Notes under the pieces: generated by a model | What the model was told of the DNA's origin: nothing | What the model saw: the letters and a program-made list of their open reading frames with translations, nothing else | Databases searched by the model: none | Shown here: piece after piece, positions 12,060 through 23,480 of the stretch | Position numbering within the stretch: the stretch's first letter is position 1 | Layout: each line of letters starts with the position of its first letter | Program-made: the position numbers and the translations under genes | DNA from: Oasisia sp. SBJ-2009 | Lineage: Eukaryota; Annelida; Polychaeta; Sabellida; Siboglinidae | Direction: 5' to 3' | Length of the DNA stretch: 64,000 nt | Assembly (NCBI GenBank): GCA_964017155.1 | Contig: OZ024867.1 | Span: forward strand, 20,919,725 to 20,983,724

Positions 12060-13035
12060 GAGAGAGTTTTATTTTATCCGGATGACATGTCTGCGGATGC
12101 GTCGTGCCTAGTGAAATATGTATTTAGCACCAATTACTACTGCCGCGCTTATTTGGGCGTCACCAATGTTTTATTTAGACGATGTTATTTCACCATTCGA
12201 CTATGATCGATGGCATTCTATTATTCTATATTAAATGCAAAAGACGAAACTTAGGAATCGTTTTTTTTTCCCCATCCAGAATGATAGTAGTTATAATGAT
12301 AACAATTATATAGTCTCACCTAAGATCTACAACAACATTCTCAACGCCATTTTGTTCGCCTGGCTGAAGTTACATAATTTCACTTTCGGCCGGGAGATCC
12401 TGCTTTTTATTGTCGGTCCTGCTCTCCAGCTTTTATGAAGAAAATGTCCCGATTTTTAAATGTTCGCCTCCGAAGACAGCTCTAAATTAAAGTTGACGAC
12501 TGCAAGCATTTTAGCCGACTTCCAGGGCTCGTACTGCGACGGTTTTACGCCAGCTAGCTGTGCCCAATCACGACTTACAAATACATTACAGCATGTGACT
12601 GCACCTCTGTATAAGTATTTGATAGTTCATATATCGCAATATATAATGCCAAGAATTGGTCACAAATAATCACTATCTTACCTTTTTTGCCTTTTTTTGT
12701 TAACCTTTATTGTGTGATTGTCAGGACTAAAACTTACTTGTATTGCGCAATTTACGAAGTTTCCTGTAAAATTGGTGTTGGCGTACTTTCCCGCTTTTTC
12801 GAGAGATGATGTTGATGCACAACAATGATTTCCTGTTACGCAAAGATCCCCAATTAGCGTGGCGACATGTTTCGCATGACACATAACTAACAAAACTATA
12901 TTAGTTAAATTTAAGTCATCAGTATTAGTTTTTTAGTATCTAGTTATAATCAAGCTAGCGGGCGCTAGCGAGCGTGTGTGATCGAGTTCGTGTGTAAGTG
13001 CGTGCGTGCGGCTGCAAGTGTATGCGCGCGGATTT
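12060..13035. other. Intergenic, nothing recognised
   Basis: Between the AT and GT microsatellites. Short frames only. Confidence 0.5.
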
Positions 13036-13038
13036 GTG

Positions 13039-13075
<37 letters not shown>

Positions 13076-13262
13076 TGTGTGTGTGTGTGTGTGTGTGTAT
13101 GTTTTTGTGTATGTGTGTGCGTACGTACGTGTATGTGTTTTTTTGTCTGTGTGCGTGTGTGTGTGTTTGTGCGGGCGCGTGTGTGTTTGCGTGCATGTGC
13201 GTGAATGTATGTATATAGGGCCTACTATGCGTATGTGTGTGTGCGTGCGTGCATGCGTGTGT
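13036..13262. repeat. (GT)n compound microsatellite
   Basis: Long GT runs broken by GTGCGT, TTTTT and CGTACGTACGT interruptions. The cysteine/valine- or histidine/threonine-rich open frames here are repeat artefacts. Confidence 0.97.
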
Positions 13263-13512
13263 ATACGGGCGATGTTCGACCGATCGTGCATGCATACCTA
13301 CCCCCATGTTTATTTGTGGATTTCAATATTACTTAAAGAAAAGTAAACACTTTATCCCCTAGCAAACAATAGTTATTGATAATTCTACTAATTTTATGAT
13401 CACGTATTATACTTTTCTATTCCATATTTGCAATATATTCCACTTTCTGGCCAAATATTTTGTGTAATGATTTGGTAACACAGCAAGCAAGTTAATTGGC
13501 AACAATCAAAAA

Positions 13513-13704
13513 CAGCTGTCCAGCATATATAAAGATGCACTGAAAAGGAAATCAACACAAATTCTCTATGATCCTGCTCATCCTCTTAATCAAGCCTTTC
13601 AGAAACTGCCATCAGGGAGACGCTTAAAAGTGCCATTAGCCAAAAAAAATATCTTCAAAAAATCGTTTGTATCCTCTGCTATTTTAATTTTAAATGCTAA
13701 ATGA
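13513..13704 (+). mobile_element. L2-like LINE C-terminal fragment
   Basis: Frame ending in TGA at 13702 reads SSIYKDALKRKSTQILYDPA, then HPLNQAFQKLPSGRRLKVPL and a basic FKKSFVSSAILILNAK terminus. This pattern (LPSGRR...NSF-type end) is the C-terminus of L2/Maui-like elements. Its 3' UTR is interrupted by the minus-strand LINE. Confidence 0.75.
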
Positions 13705-13754
13705 TAATGCTGTTTTCAACGAGTCATTAATAAATTTTTACATTTTATGTGTCT

Positions 13755-15885
13755 CATATTCAATTCAATTCAATAACTTTATTCCAGACTCAACAGAGCA
13801 CATACAGCAAGTATATGTGACTCTGAGGTCCATATGTTACATTAGGTACACAATATGTGCAGTATATAAAAGTACAGAACAGTGACAGTGTATAAAAGAA
13901 ACATGCATACAGTTATTTCAATCAAGTGTGTATATACAAAAGCTTGTTCCAGTGTTTGCGGATCCTGGAAGTGAATCTTAAGCTAGTAGTTAGTATGTCA
14001 TTTAAAATATAGTTAACAGAGCTATCAATTCTACACATAAATCTATACACCATATTCCTAATAACTGATTGGCAGCATTGTACATCAAAAACAGTGCATA
14101 GCAGGCTGGTACTTTCAAATTTTGACATACCAATAAACAACTTAAAAATATTATGATATGCAATATGCAACCTATTTAAAGTGGATTTCTTATAATTCCA
14201 CCAGAGTTGCACTCCATACATGGGTGAGCAATATGAACGAAACAGTGTGAGTTTAACCTCTAGGGAGCACATACTAAATTTTCGCAATATAATATTTCCT
14301 TGTACATACAGAGTTCTGCGTTGTCTATTAATATCATCATCATCTGAAAGATCATCTGAAATATAGTTTCCAAGATATTTATATGTAGCTACAACATGCA
14401 GAGTAACCCCTTTTAGGTTAAATTCAGGGATAGAACATCCCTTTAAGGTCGCAGATCTAAATATCATAACTGCACTCTTCTTAGCATTGTATTTCACATC
14501 ATGGCTCATTCCAAATGTCTCACATTCACGTAGTAGCTGGCATAGACCTGCCGATGAAGGTGAGATCAAGACCAAATCATCAGCATACATTATGTGATTA
14601 ATAATATGACCATTCATGCTACATCCAACATTACACATTTTAAGTTGTTCGCTCAATTCATCTACATATACATTAAATAAGTAAGGGGATAATATCCCCC
14701 CTTGCCTAACACCATTGGTTACTTTAAATTTAGTAGAAAGCACATCACCCCACCTTATGCAAGTGGTCTGGTTGTGATACCAATAAATTAATATTCGTAG
14801 TATATACACCGGTACACCCCTTTCACTGAGATTCTTAAACAACGTTCTGTGATTTACTCTGTCAAAGGCTTTACTTGCATCAAGAAAACATACAAATACA
14901 CTGCCATTCAGAGTTCAATATAAATCAATAATTTCCTTTAACACATATATACACTGGTCTGTACCATGCTTCTTCTTGAAACCAAACTGATTCGGATTAG
15001 TATCCAAAAATATTTCAATTCTAGCCAGTATAATTACTTCAATCATTTTGCTAAACACACTAGCTAATGCAATTGGACGGTAATTGTCTTTAGAAGATAT
15101 TTTACCAGCTTTATCCTTAATCACTGGCACAAGTACAACTGACAACATTGTCTCTGGCAGAAATCCATGAGCAAAAAAACTAGTGAAGCACAAAGATAAC
15201 AAGGGTATAAGTGCCTTGTCTGCATATTTTATATGTTCTGAACATATGCCATCTGACCCACAAGCTTTATTAATGTCAAGCTTCTTAATCGCATTTGTTA
15301 CCTCGTCTACTGTGACCACAATTTCATCATAAGGTGTATCACAGTCATGTTCACACGCATCTACACTACTATTGTTAACACAGTTTAAAAGGTCACAAAA
15401 ATGTTTACGCCATAGATCTACTATTTCCTTTTCACCTGATACTCCTTCGATACTAGATGGAAGAGGAGTGTTACAATTGTTGATAGACTTGATTTCACGC
15501 CAGAAGGCCTCAGGATTAAGTTCGGTTAATTTTTTAGCTAGTGCCTCTTTGCGTAGTGCATTTTCATTATTCTTGATAAATCGTAAAGCATACTTAAATC
15601 TAGCTTTGCTTTTTACATGCAAATCATAAACAGGTCCCTGCCTGGGTTTCCCAGCATTAACCCACATGTGTCTGACTTCTCTGGAGGTATCATACAAACT
15701 ATCCACATACTCTGCCCATCCCGGTTTATTTATATACGCCCTTTTCTTAGTTTGCGAGGATTCTTCACCAGCTTGTATTAGTGAACTCACTATGTCATTA
15801 TACATTTTATTTAGAGATTCAAAATGGTCTACATTTGTGCAATGTGTATCCCTACATCCTACAGCCTCAGTTGGTACATGAATAT
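13755..15885 (-). mobile_element. 5'-truncated LINE nested in an older L2 fragment
   Basis: Reads on the minus strand from ~15885 to a 3' tail of TTGAA repeats at ~13755 (on the + strand, repeated TTCAA followed by TAACTTTATTCCAG). RT blocks: ACGSDGICSEH, NYRPIALASVFSKM, FGFKKKHGTDQCIYVLKE, FLDASKAFD, NGVRQGGILSPYLFN, MYADDLVLI. The frame is open apart from one TGA (see the pseudogene entry). It splits the 3' part of the L2-like fragment that starts at 13513 and resumes after 15890. Confidence 0.85.
13922..15885 (-). pseudogene. LINE reverse transcriptase with a single in-frame stop
   Basis: Two segments (15885-14918 and 14914-13922) are in the same frame, separated only by a TGA at 14915-14917, just N-terminal to the first catalytic block FLDASKAFD. 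Everything else needed for an RT core is legible, including MYADDLVLI. The endonuclease is absent through 5' truncation. A sequencing error cannot be excluded for the stop. Confidence 0.8.
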
Positions 15886-15889
15886 CTTA

Positions 15890-16232
15890 TGGTAACTCTT
15901 TATTTAATCTTATTCATTTATCAATTTTAGTATTATGTTATTGCTAATGTTATTGTCTCAAATCAGAGACCCATTTAAAGAAATTATACATGCTTATTTA
16001 TTTATTTATTTTAGTAGCTATTTTTATTCGTAATTTATTTATTATGATACTTTACCTATTTTAGTGATGACTAAATTTACTATCATTTTATATTGTATTG
16101 ACAATTGTATATATGATTCACCACTGTTTTATTACTGTCTTTTTATGTGTGACTAAAGACAATTTTCCGTTTTTAATATGTTTTTAAACGGATAATAAAG
16201 TTTTTTGAATCTTGAATCTTTGAATCTTTAAA
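15890..16232 (+). mobile_element. Continuation of the L2-like 3' UTR and tail
   Basis: A+T-rich sequence ending in AATAAAGTTTTTTGAATCTT and further TGAATCTT units at about 16215, a typical L2-like 3' microsatellite tail. Together with 13513-13750 it flanks the nested minus-strand LINE. Confidence 0.65.
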
Positions 16233-16304
16233 CATCCATGGAATAGCAAACGATGCACATATACAAGTGAATTAATTACTGAACATTCTAGTGGTGCCAT
16301 CTGC

Positions 16305-16391
16305 ATGGGAATCACCGTGCGGTTCCCTGAGATGTATGAACGGCTCAATAAGCTGAAGGAAAGTCGAGCACAATCGAAAATACGTCAGTAA
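16305..16391 (+). CDS. Possible small exon or ORF (28 aa), unidentified
   Basis: ATG at 16305 reads MGITVRFPEMYERLNKLKES and ends RAQSKIRQ, then TAA. An acceptor-like CATTCTAG lies at 16284-16291, so it could be a terminal exon of a + strand gene whose other exons are outside or masked by the LINE insertions. The composition (charged, helix-like, codon use near FIS1) differs from the surrounding A+T-rich sequence. I do not recognise the protein. It lies between an L2-like tail and the (AT)n tract before FIS1. Confidence 0.25.
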   Translation: MGITVRFPEMYERLNKLKESRAQSKIRQ

Positions 16392-16491
16392 ATAACTGTA
16401 ATTAATAATCGTGTGAACTCTGAAATTAATCATGCATGCTATGATAATTCAGAGGTCAATGATTCAATGAAGTTACTGGACATGAAACTTA

Positions 16492-16495
<4 letters not shown>

Positions 16496-16559
<64 letters not shown>
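16496..16559. repeat. (AT)n microsatellite
   Basis: About 64 bases of AT, 310 bases upstream of the FIS1 start codon. Confidence 0.97.
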
Positions 16560-16563
<4 letters not shown>

Positions 16564-16869
16564 CGCTCACGAACTGCACGTGTGTGTAATGATAATTAAA
16601 TATTATAGAATGCCGATGTAAATAGACACCAATAATGTGCGAGTAAGCATGAATACGGGCATACTAATATTAATTTGTATATTAAATGTTAGTTGTTATT
16701 ATTACATTAACATTTACGCATATATAGTTATTGCCAAAAAATATCGACGATGTCATAATAATGTATTGACATTTTATGTTTTGATAATAATATAATTTAA
16801 CCTAGATTCTAACATACGGTGACATTGCCCAGTATCGCATTGCTACAGTCACATGACATTTCTGTCATT

Positions 16870-16914
16870 ATGGAGACGATCGTGCAAGAAGTCGTTCCTA
16901 TAGAGGAACTAAAG
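16870..16914 (+). CDS. FIS1: FIS1 coding exon 1
   Basis: Fifteen codons from the initiator ATG, ending in phase 0 before donor GTGGTT. The donor departs from GTAAGT, but the reading frame and the protein join (ELK|KFEK) fit the family. Confidence 0.88.
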
Positions 16915-19900
16915 GTGGTTTACAATTAGTCTTTCAGTATATGAGACCATTTAATGCATTTTAATATAATTTGTCCATATATCGTTTTACTACCACTGTC
17001 AGTACTCGATGTTTATGTTAGGTTACGAGATAATTGACATGTTAAAAATGAGTCATCGCGATTTACAGTGGTGACAGGTCAGGTTGTTTTCGTTCTAAGA
17101 CTAAGTTATCTGTTGACTTGTACTTGGACAGTGCAGTGTTTCCCTTAGTAAAATGGTGGGTGACTTAAGCAAGCGCTAAAGGCGCAGCGTGATGCTATGA
17201 GCATGTCTCTCGGAACTGTTTAACAAATAAACAACTTCAGTTGAAAATTAAAATGGCAAATCTGGTAATAATGAAATTACAACTACAAGGTAGCGTGGTA
17301 GGTTGTTAGCATATAAATGTGTTTGCAGTATTATCTGTACTGAAATAGTCAACACGAATGCAGGAAATACTATATGAGGTCACCATTTTTGTGGAGGTGG
17401 CTTAAAAAAATGGCGAGGTGGGCAGGTGTCCCACCCTGCTCATCAGTATCACTTTTTAGCAGCCATTTTCAAGGGAAATACAACCGTGTCTTTATAGACG
17501 TCTGCACTACGATATATTAGATGATCTCATATTAACAATCTTGAACAATATCCCCAAGTGTACTTTTACCCCAAATAATACAAGCATTATGCCATAATTA
17601 TTACAATTGCTTTGTTATGCAAGTTTCAACTATAATTAAACTAAGCTCCTCATTGCATGATATGTATAACTGTGAAGTAAAAATTATTAAAACTAAGATG
17701 ATGTATTTATGGTAGATCTTTACCCAGACATGCCAGTCTGAGCCACAGAGAAATAATTACATATGCAAATTTGCCACACAATTATTTGTCACAAATTAAA
17801 ATTAGGCAAACAGTTTTTGACATTTTCATAGCAGTTTTTGTGTGTATAATTTGGAGTTTTCTAGATTGTCATCAGCTATAATCGTTAATGCATTGTGATG
17901 CTACTTTTACCTGTGATTGAAAGCAGCATTTCTGTTCTTTGGCAATAAAAATTATAATTTTATTTGGCAGAAATTTGAGAAGGTTTACCAAGAGCAGTTG
18001 CAGCGAGCCGAGCCGAGTGTGAAGGCGCAGTTTGATTACTCCTGGTGCCTGGTGCGGTCACCCTACAAACGCGACCTGCATCAAGGCATCGCACTCTTGG
18101 AAGGTACAAAAGCAAAATTTGGCCTTTGAACCCTTGGACTGTACAACAGGCCTTTATTCAGGATATAATTTTTGCTAGTCTCACTTAACCGAATCTCGCT
18201 CGGATGCGTGACTTCACTGAGAATTCTGGTGAAATTTACATAATGCCACTGCTCGAAGTTGTCAGATATCCTCCAATCATTGTTTTTGATTAAATCACAT
18301 GTTTGTGTGTTTAATAATAATTATTGTGTATGCAGTATGAATGCTTTTGATACAAAATTAAGTTGAGAAAATATCAGTATACAAGATGAAAGTAACAAAT
18401 ATATGAAAAACTACCAGTGAAATATTTTTATACATGTGCATCTAAAATACACGCACACACACACACACACAACTCCAGTCTGGAGATATCTACGCTATGT
18501 TCAGAAATGCGTACTACCCTGGGTAATTCATGCATGCAGAATAGACATTCATTTCAAAGATACTTTTTTCTCCTCACGTTTTGACCATCCAGCATGAACT
18601 TTGTCTGTCCATATCATAGGTGGCATCTTGAGATAAGTTGGTGTATATCATTTTATGTGTGCAGCAATACAGGTATATGAATCACTTTGTTTCCTAACAT
18701 TGCAAGTTTTGCAACTGATAAATCCTCGCCTGAATTTGCTCAGATGTGTGTCAAGTTTGTTTGAATTCATTTCAGATTTATACCACAAGACGACAGATGA
18801 CAACTTGAGGAGGGACTATTTGTTTTACCTGTCTGTGGGCAACACTCGACTCAAGGTGACTTTGTTTGTTTGGGTGGTTTGGAATGCTGTGGCACAGTGG
18901 GTAGAATTAATTTCCACTGTTGCCACTTCAATTGTATTGTTAATAAACAATTATTTGTAGTTTAATGGTATCAAAAAACATGTTATCTTAGATTCAGGGC
19001 GCTGCCATCTTGAGACTTGTGCGCCAGTGATGTAAGCCAAATCGTTTACGTCACTGGCGCATTGTTGAAAAACACAAGGATTGGCAGAATCTTCACTAAT
19101 AATTGTGGTAGTGACGTAAGCAATCCGCGACGTACTGGGTACATCAAATACCACTGGACAAACATAGGATGTTCGAACGTGCATGAGCCAGTGACGTAAG
19201 TGGTTTACGTCACTGGCGCAGAAATATGAAGATGGCAGCACCATGAATCCAACATGAAGTGTTTCTGATACAATTATACTATAATTAATTGTTTATTAAC
19301 AATCTTTGTGCACACTTACTATGCACAACCAATATATTATACAGATGTACGTAAATGGTGTGAATCTCACTGATTGGAGTGTCCCTTTAAGATCAAGACA
19401 CATTGGGGCAAAGCACCAAATTTGATGCTTTTATCTAAAGACCAAACTACATTCTTGTGAGTTTAGAGAAGGCTCCCAATTTTAAAGGTGAAGGTCAGAT
19501 ATCAATGATGCTACAAATAAATTTCAAAATTTAATCATAATACAACATTTATGTAATATTTTTTAATGTTTTGATGGGATACATTGCTTAGAAGCACTGA
19601 TTTGGATAATTGACTAATTTCATATCACTCCACAGTTACATTGAATGAGAAAGGTTCTACATACGGTATCTTCTTATTCCCTGAAAAATTGCCATAGCGG
19701 CCCCAAATGACAGATGTTCCATATGCAGCTTTTGAGGCAAGGCTGTACAGGTGAAAGTTAGGCCATGGTGAAACTGAAATAATATTATTTTCATTTCATT
19801 TGTTTATGTAGGACTATAACAAAGCCCTGAAGTATGCGAAAGCTCTACTGACCATTGAACCAGGAAATCACCAGGCACAGGAACTTGTGGCCTACATCGA

Positions 19901-21087
19901 CAAGAAGATGAAGAAAGGTGAGTTCATCTTTGTTGGTAATAGTGTCATGTGCAATGTGGATGTATACGTTCTAGTATTGTTTACCATCATGGATGTAATA
20001 GTGTATTTTTCGATAACAGTAATGGCAGCATTAATTTCTATAAAAATTGTAGGTCGTTGGATTTGTTATTTAGAGACACTGACTAGAAATTGTTGCATGA
20101 TTCACCTTCTTGTCACTCGGCTAGTTAGGATGGGTGAATATATATTTAAAATACTTTATGAGGATAGAAGGAAGATGAATGAACTGAGTTGGGAGATATA
20201 ACAACATGTATGGATGGGTGGCTTGTAATTTCATCCAGTGTTATTAGAAACCGGAACTACCGTATATGCAGGCCGCAATATACGTGTACAATACAATAAA
20301 ATAAATGTTATTGTCCCAAACTGGGAAATTTGTTAGCAGGGTAAATCAAAAATAAATAAAGGTAAAATAAAATACAGGAGTAAAAAATATAGATAAATTT
20401 ATTATTAAAACAGTATACAAACCTTAATCATGATATGTACAATAAAAAAAATCTATAATATAATTGTAATTGTAGTTATTGTTGTGGTCGTCCTTTCGCA
20501 AATAAAATAAACAAAATACAACATACACACATAATGAATGGCATGACTCTCACGGAAATGTCAGAGATGCCTGTCATTGAGAAATCGTAGACATTGGAAT
20601 GAATAACGCATTTTATAAAGTAGTCTTGAAAAGTCTTTTAATTGTGGTTAATAAAATATTCTTTGGCTCAGTTGTCATGATGAATTAACAGACATTGGCC
20701 AGGGGCAGTCAGGTGGAAGGGAAAGCCGATGCACAAAAATAACTCACGTGCTCATTGGGCAATCAGCATATCATTGTGGTCGTGCGATTTTATTCTTAGT
20801 CGAGTAAAACAAGTTGGTCGAGTGTGATGTGATTCATTTGGATTGATGTTTTCAATGTTAATACACTGCGATTAAAAGTACAAATGTCGTTAAAACAGTC
20901 TTGAATTTATTTTTCAAAAAGGCTTGAACTTAAAATGCCCAGATGTGTATGGACCCTGATATTGTATACGTTATAACCACATTGCATGTTTTCAGAGGGT
21001 CTGGTTGGCATGGCGATAGTTGGTGGTGCTGCTGCACTGGCCATCGGTGGCATTGTGAGTCTCGGTGTGGCGCTCGCCAGGAAGTGA
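16870..21087 (+). CDS. FIS1: FIS1, mitochondrial fission 1 protein (5 coding exons)
   Basis: Tail-anchored adaptor of the mitochondrial (and peroxisomal) outer membrane; in the known family its cytosolic TPR-like bundle takes part in recruiting the fission machinery. The five exons (45, 133, 80, 106 and 92 nt) join in consistent phase to 151 codons plus stop, matching the usual ~150 aa. Visible landmarks: N-terminal arm METIVQEVVPIEELK; the family signature FDYSWCLVRS in exon 2; the TPR-like helices RDYLFYLSVGNTRLK in exon 3 and DYNKALKYAKALL in exon 4; and a C-terminal glycine/alanine-rich membrane anchor in exon 5 beginning GLVGMAIVGGAA and ending in basic ARK, the expected tail-anchor design. 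The start ATG has A at -3 and G at +4. All introns are GT/AG. Introns 3 and 4 contain MITEs. No frameshift or missing element was seen. Identification is secure; exact UTRs are not. Confidence 0.95.
16915..17970 (+). other. FIS1: FIS1 intron 1
   Basis: About 1.06 kb, A+T-rich. Apart from a weak possible repeat around 17130-17450 nothing was recognised. Confidence 0.7.
17971..18103 (+). CDS. FIS1: FIS1 coding exon 2
   Basis: Acceptor TTTGGCAG precedes AAATTTGAG; the donor GGTACAAA follows in phase 1. Encodes KFEKVYQEQ through the conserved YSWCLVRSPYKRDLHQGIAL. Confidence 0.94.
18104..18775 (+). other. FIS1: FIS1 intron 2
   Basis: 672 bases with a short (AC)n at 18451. Nothing else seen. Confidence 0.8.
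18776..18855 (+). CDS. FIS1: FIS1 coding exon 3
   Basis: Acceptor CATTTCAG and donor GTGACT. Phase 1 in, phase 0 out. Encodes DLYHKTTDDNLRRDYLFYLS and the conserved VGNTRLK. Confidence 0.94.
18937..19303. mobile_element. MITE with internal hairpins in FIS1 intron 3
   Basis: Outer ends TTGTTAATAAACAATT / TTGTTTATTAACAA, then long inverted repeats (GCGCTGCCATCTTGA against inverted GTGCTGCCATCTTCA). Inside are two smaller hairpins, each made of GCCAGTGACGTAA and its inverse. Confidence 0.75.
19812..19917 (+). CDS. FIS1: FIS1 coding exon 4
   Basis: Acceptor TTATGTAG and donor GTGAGT. Encodes the second TPR-like helix pair (DYNKALKYAKALLTIEPGN and QAQELVAYIDKKMKK), leaving one base for a phase-1 join. 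Confidence 0.94.
20285..20345 (-). mobile_element. LINE 3'-tail remnant, antisense
   Basis: AATAAATGTTATTGTCCCAA with flanking TACAATACAATA resembles, in reverse, the L2-like 3' end and tail at 52740-52790. Only the end is recognisable. Confidence 0.4.
20605..20958. mobile_element. TTGAA-rich hAT-like MITE, copy 1 (FIS1 intron 4)
   Basis: Right end CAGATGTGTATGGACCCTG. The interior matches the copy at 51138-51530 (CAGTCTTGAATTT, TTAAAAGTACAAATGT, ATGCACAAAAATAACT). The left end is not clear. It ends 37 bases before FIS1 exon 5. Confidence 0.75.
20996..21087 (+). CDS. FIS1: FIS1 coding exon 5 (tail anchor)
   Basis: Acceptor GTTTTCAG. Encodes the membrane anchor rich in Gly, Ala, Ile and Val and the basic ARK terminus, then TGA. 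A hAT-like element ends only 37 bases upstream of this exon. Confidence 0.94.
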
Positions 21088-21301
21088 TGACATTGATGGG
21101 AACACAATGTACCAGATTTGAAAACTGAACTCGCCAAACTGTTCACACAGATCTGATAATCAGACATGTCCGAGGTGTGCCTCGGTGTCTCGGTATGAAC
21201 CTGTGCTGACATCTGGCGATCAAATAGAGGTGCCAAGTAATACAGCGACCAAGTCAAAATATTGTACCAGTACTGAAGTCTTCACGGGAAGGATCCGCAA
21301 T

Positions 21302-21311
21302 AATAAATAAA
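21302..21311 (+). terminator. Candidate FIS1 polyadenylation signals (proximal)
   Basis: Two overlapping AATAAA hexamers lie about 215 bases after the FIS1 stop codon. A second AATAAA is at 21960-21965, so the 3' UTR could be about 0.2 or 0.9 kb. Seen by motif only. Confidence 0.45.
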
Positions 21312-21959
21312 AATGTTAATCTACCATTATGTTTGGATTTGAAATAGTATGTGAACGTTATATGTTCCAAGCTACCTGTAAACCACAATCTGGCAGGTTT
21401 TCAGTCGAAAGCCATGGATTGGTTGCTTGTGTAAAAAAGTTGTAGTATAATGCAAAAGAAATATTTGGAACTGTATAGGACGTACTTGGCACCTCTGAAT
21501 ATTGTATTTGTACGTAATTTATATTCTTTGTGCTGGTTATATGTAATGTGTAGCATTTTACAAACACTGATTAAACAAGAACGTGTTTGTACCTTTTTGT
21601 CAAGACATAGTTCTCTGGATTGTGTGTTGTGGTGAAATTGTGTGCCGACTTGTATTTATTATTGCTATAGAAAAGTAGCACGACCAGTGGTGTCTTCATT
21701 CTGGTAACATGTGCAGTTTCAGTCATTCGTGTTAAAATACACTAGTTTATTCAAACACGTTTGGACAGTTGTCAAATCAGATATAATTAGTATTATACGG
21801 TGTGATTTCACAATGAAAACAGTCATTTTAGTAGTCTTTTTATTTTATAAGCTTTGTAATTTACTGCTTAGAAGACAGAACAGTATAGCGCTTAGCTTAG
21901 ACTCTACCTGATAAGCAGATGTACATACTGTACGTAGACACGAGACGACCTGACGACGT

Positions 21960-21965
21960 AATAAA
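21960..21965 (+). terminator. Candidate FIS1 polyadenylation signal (distal)
   Basis: AATAAA about 870 bases after the FIS1 stop codon. An alternative to the proximal pair at 21302. Confidence 0.4.
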
Positions 21966-22492
21966 GTCCAGGGATACTGTCCTTGTATATCTTCATTTGC
22001 TATTTATGTTGTTGTTTCATATGCAAACATTAGTCATCACATTGGTTTCCCTGTCCAAATGTTAAGATGTTTAGTACAATACCTGGGTTTTTATAGTTGT
22101 GTTGCATGTAATTGCTTTTTCCTGTAAGTCCTGGAGAACAAGTTATCATTACAGGTAAAATTAGGCCAAGGTAAAATATACCAAAGGTTCAAGATTCCTA
22201 CATTTTGTTAATTACTTTTATAGTGACCATTGTAGAAGTCACAACTACGAGATCTGTGTCAGAGAATTATTGGGAATTCATCTTCATTTTGTACTATGAA
22301 TGTCAAATTATGATGCGTCTGCTTTAAGCATACTAACACGAAAAAGTCAGTCAATTTGTGGGGTATTCCATGGCACACATACGCCGTGTGATACCGCCTA
22401 AAAAGAACTTCGTTCTTCTTATACCCCAGTAACATCCCAGATGCCCGAAATACCACCATGGGGTAATTATCCTGGATTTACAAGGTTAATTA
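21966..22492. other. Intergenic after FIS1
   Basis: No frame or repeat recognised before the MITE at 22493. Confidence 0.5.
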
Positions 22493-22775
22493 CAGGGCTT
22501 TATGCAGGATAAAATTATTGCCAGTCACATATGTTTTGGTGGACAAATGGATGTTACCTTTTAAGCTAGTTTATGAACTTTCAGATGTGCCTGATGACCT
22601 GAAATGGGCTACATACACACATATGACACCATTTACACTCACTTTCAAGGCATGACTAACAATATCTATGGTTTTGGAAGACCTTTTTCTCTCCATTTTC
22701 CCACCCATATTTCTGCCCGTCCATATTCGTTTTTACCCGTCCTAATGACGGATGGACGGGTCTCTACATAAAGCT
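22493..22775 (-). mobile_element. GACGGGT hAT-like MITE, copy 2
   Basis: Same family, reversed: starts CAGGGCTTTATGCAGGATAA and ends ...GTCTCTACATAAAGCT. No matching 8-bp flank is visible, so the last few bases may be lost. Confidence 0.8.
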
Positions 22776-22949
22776 GCTCGATCTAAGCCTCGTGCCAGCT
22801 CTAGCACCTCCACATCATCCACACGGTCATGCACTCTTATATTAGCATTACGTACAGCACAACTCCTCTGTTAGCCCCAGAACTTTCTTGAACACAGACA
22901 CGTACGACATAGGACTAGCTAGACAATAAACTCGCCATATGAAGTTCAG

Positions 22950-23246
22950 CAAAGTTATTTATCGCAAATTAACACGAGGCAAACAAGTTTTGAGGCATGT
23001 TTTGCTGTTAGTGCGCCATAATCCGTGGTAGTTATTTAAATAAACGTAATATTTTAATGTCTTGAATGAAATGTTAGACAACTCTTAAATTCACGGTAGT
23101 CATCACAGGAGAGTTATCGAACAGCGCGTGGCATTTATACAAAAAATGCTTTGTTATTTCGCTGCACATTGATGATTTAAAATGTGTCGCGCATACGCAG
23201 AAAGGCCAATCGGAAAATGTATAACTACCGGGAAAATGTAAGCCGC
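22950..23246. mobile_element. Partial long-TIR MITE related to 54586-55051
   Basis: Shares AAATTAACACGAGGCAAACA (22967) and the right arm CATTTATAC...ATGCTTTGT, TTTCGCTGCACATT and GGAAAATGTAAGC with the later element. The left arm is missing. Confidence 0.65.
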
Positions 23247-23480
23247 TGCCGGGCTCTATCAACCTTGCGTTGATATTATTAACAGGCTTTACCCATCAAG
23301 CACATTTTAAATGATGAAATTTGTGTTGCACTTTCACCCCTCGCCTGCTTGATGCTTATCGCCTACGGCGTTAGCGGCGGATTCCTGCACTTTGTGTAAC
23401 TTATTCCCATTTGAGTGATGACAAATTTCCTTTGCCAAAATGTTGGATTGGGAAGTTCTACACAGGCAGAGCATGGGTGT
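23241..23480. repeat. Direct repeat unit 1 (~250 bp)
   Basis: Matches 23741-23995 with many substitutions: shared CCGGGCTCT, CATCAAGYRCATT, TATCGCCTACGG, GCACTTTGTGTAA, AGTGATGACAAATTTC, TTTGCCAAAA, ACACAGGCA. Probably two copies of a dispersed repeat. Confidence 0.75.

Noticed and set aside
12933..13346. Cys/Val-rich and His/Thr-rich ORFs
   Set aside because: Translation of a (GT)n microsatellite on both strands.
17105..17450. Possible MITE in FIS1 intron 1
   Set aside because: GGTGGGTGACTTAAGCAAGC and GGAGGTGGCTTAAAAAAATG look loosely related, but no inverted ends or target duplication could be defined.
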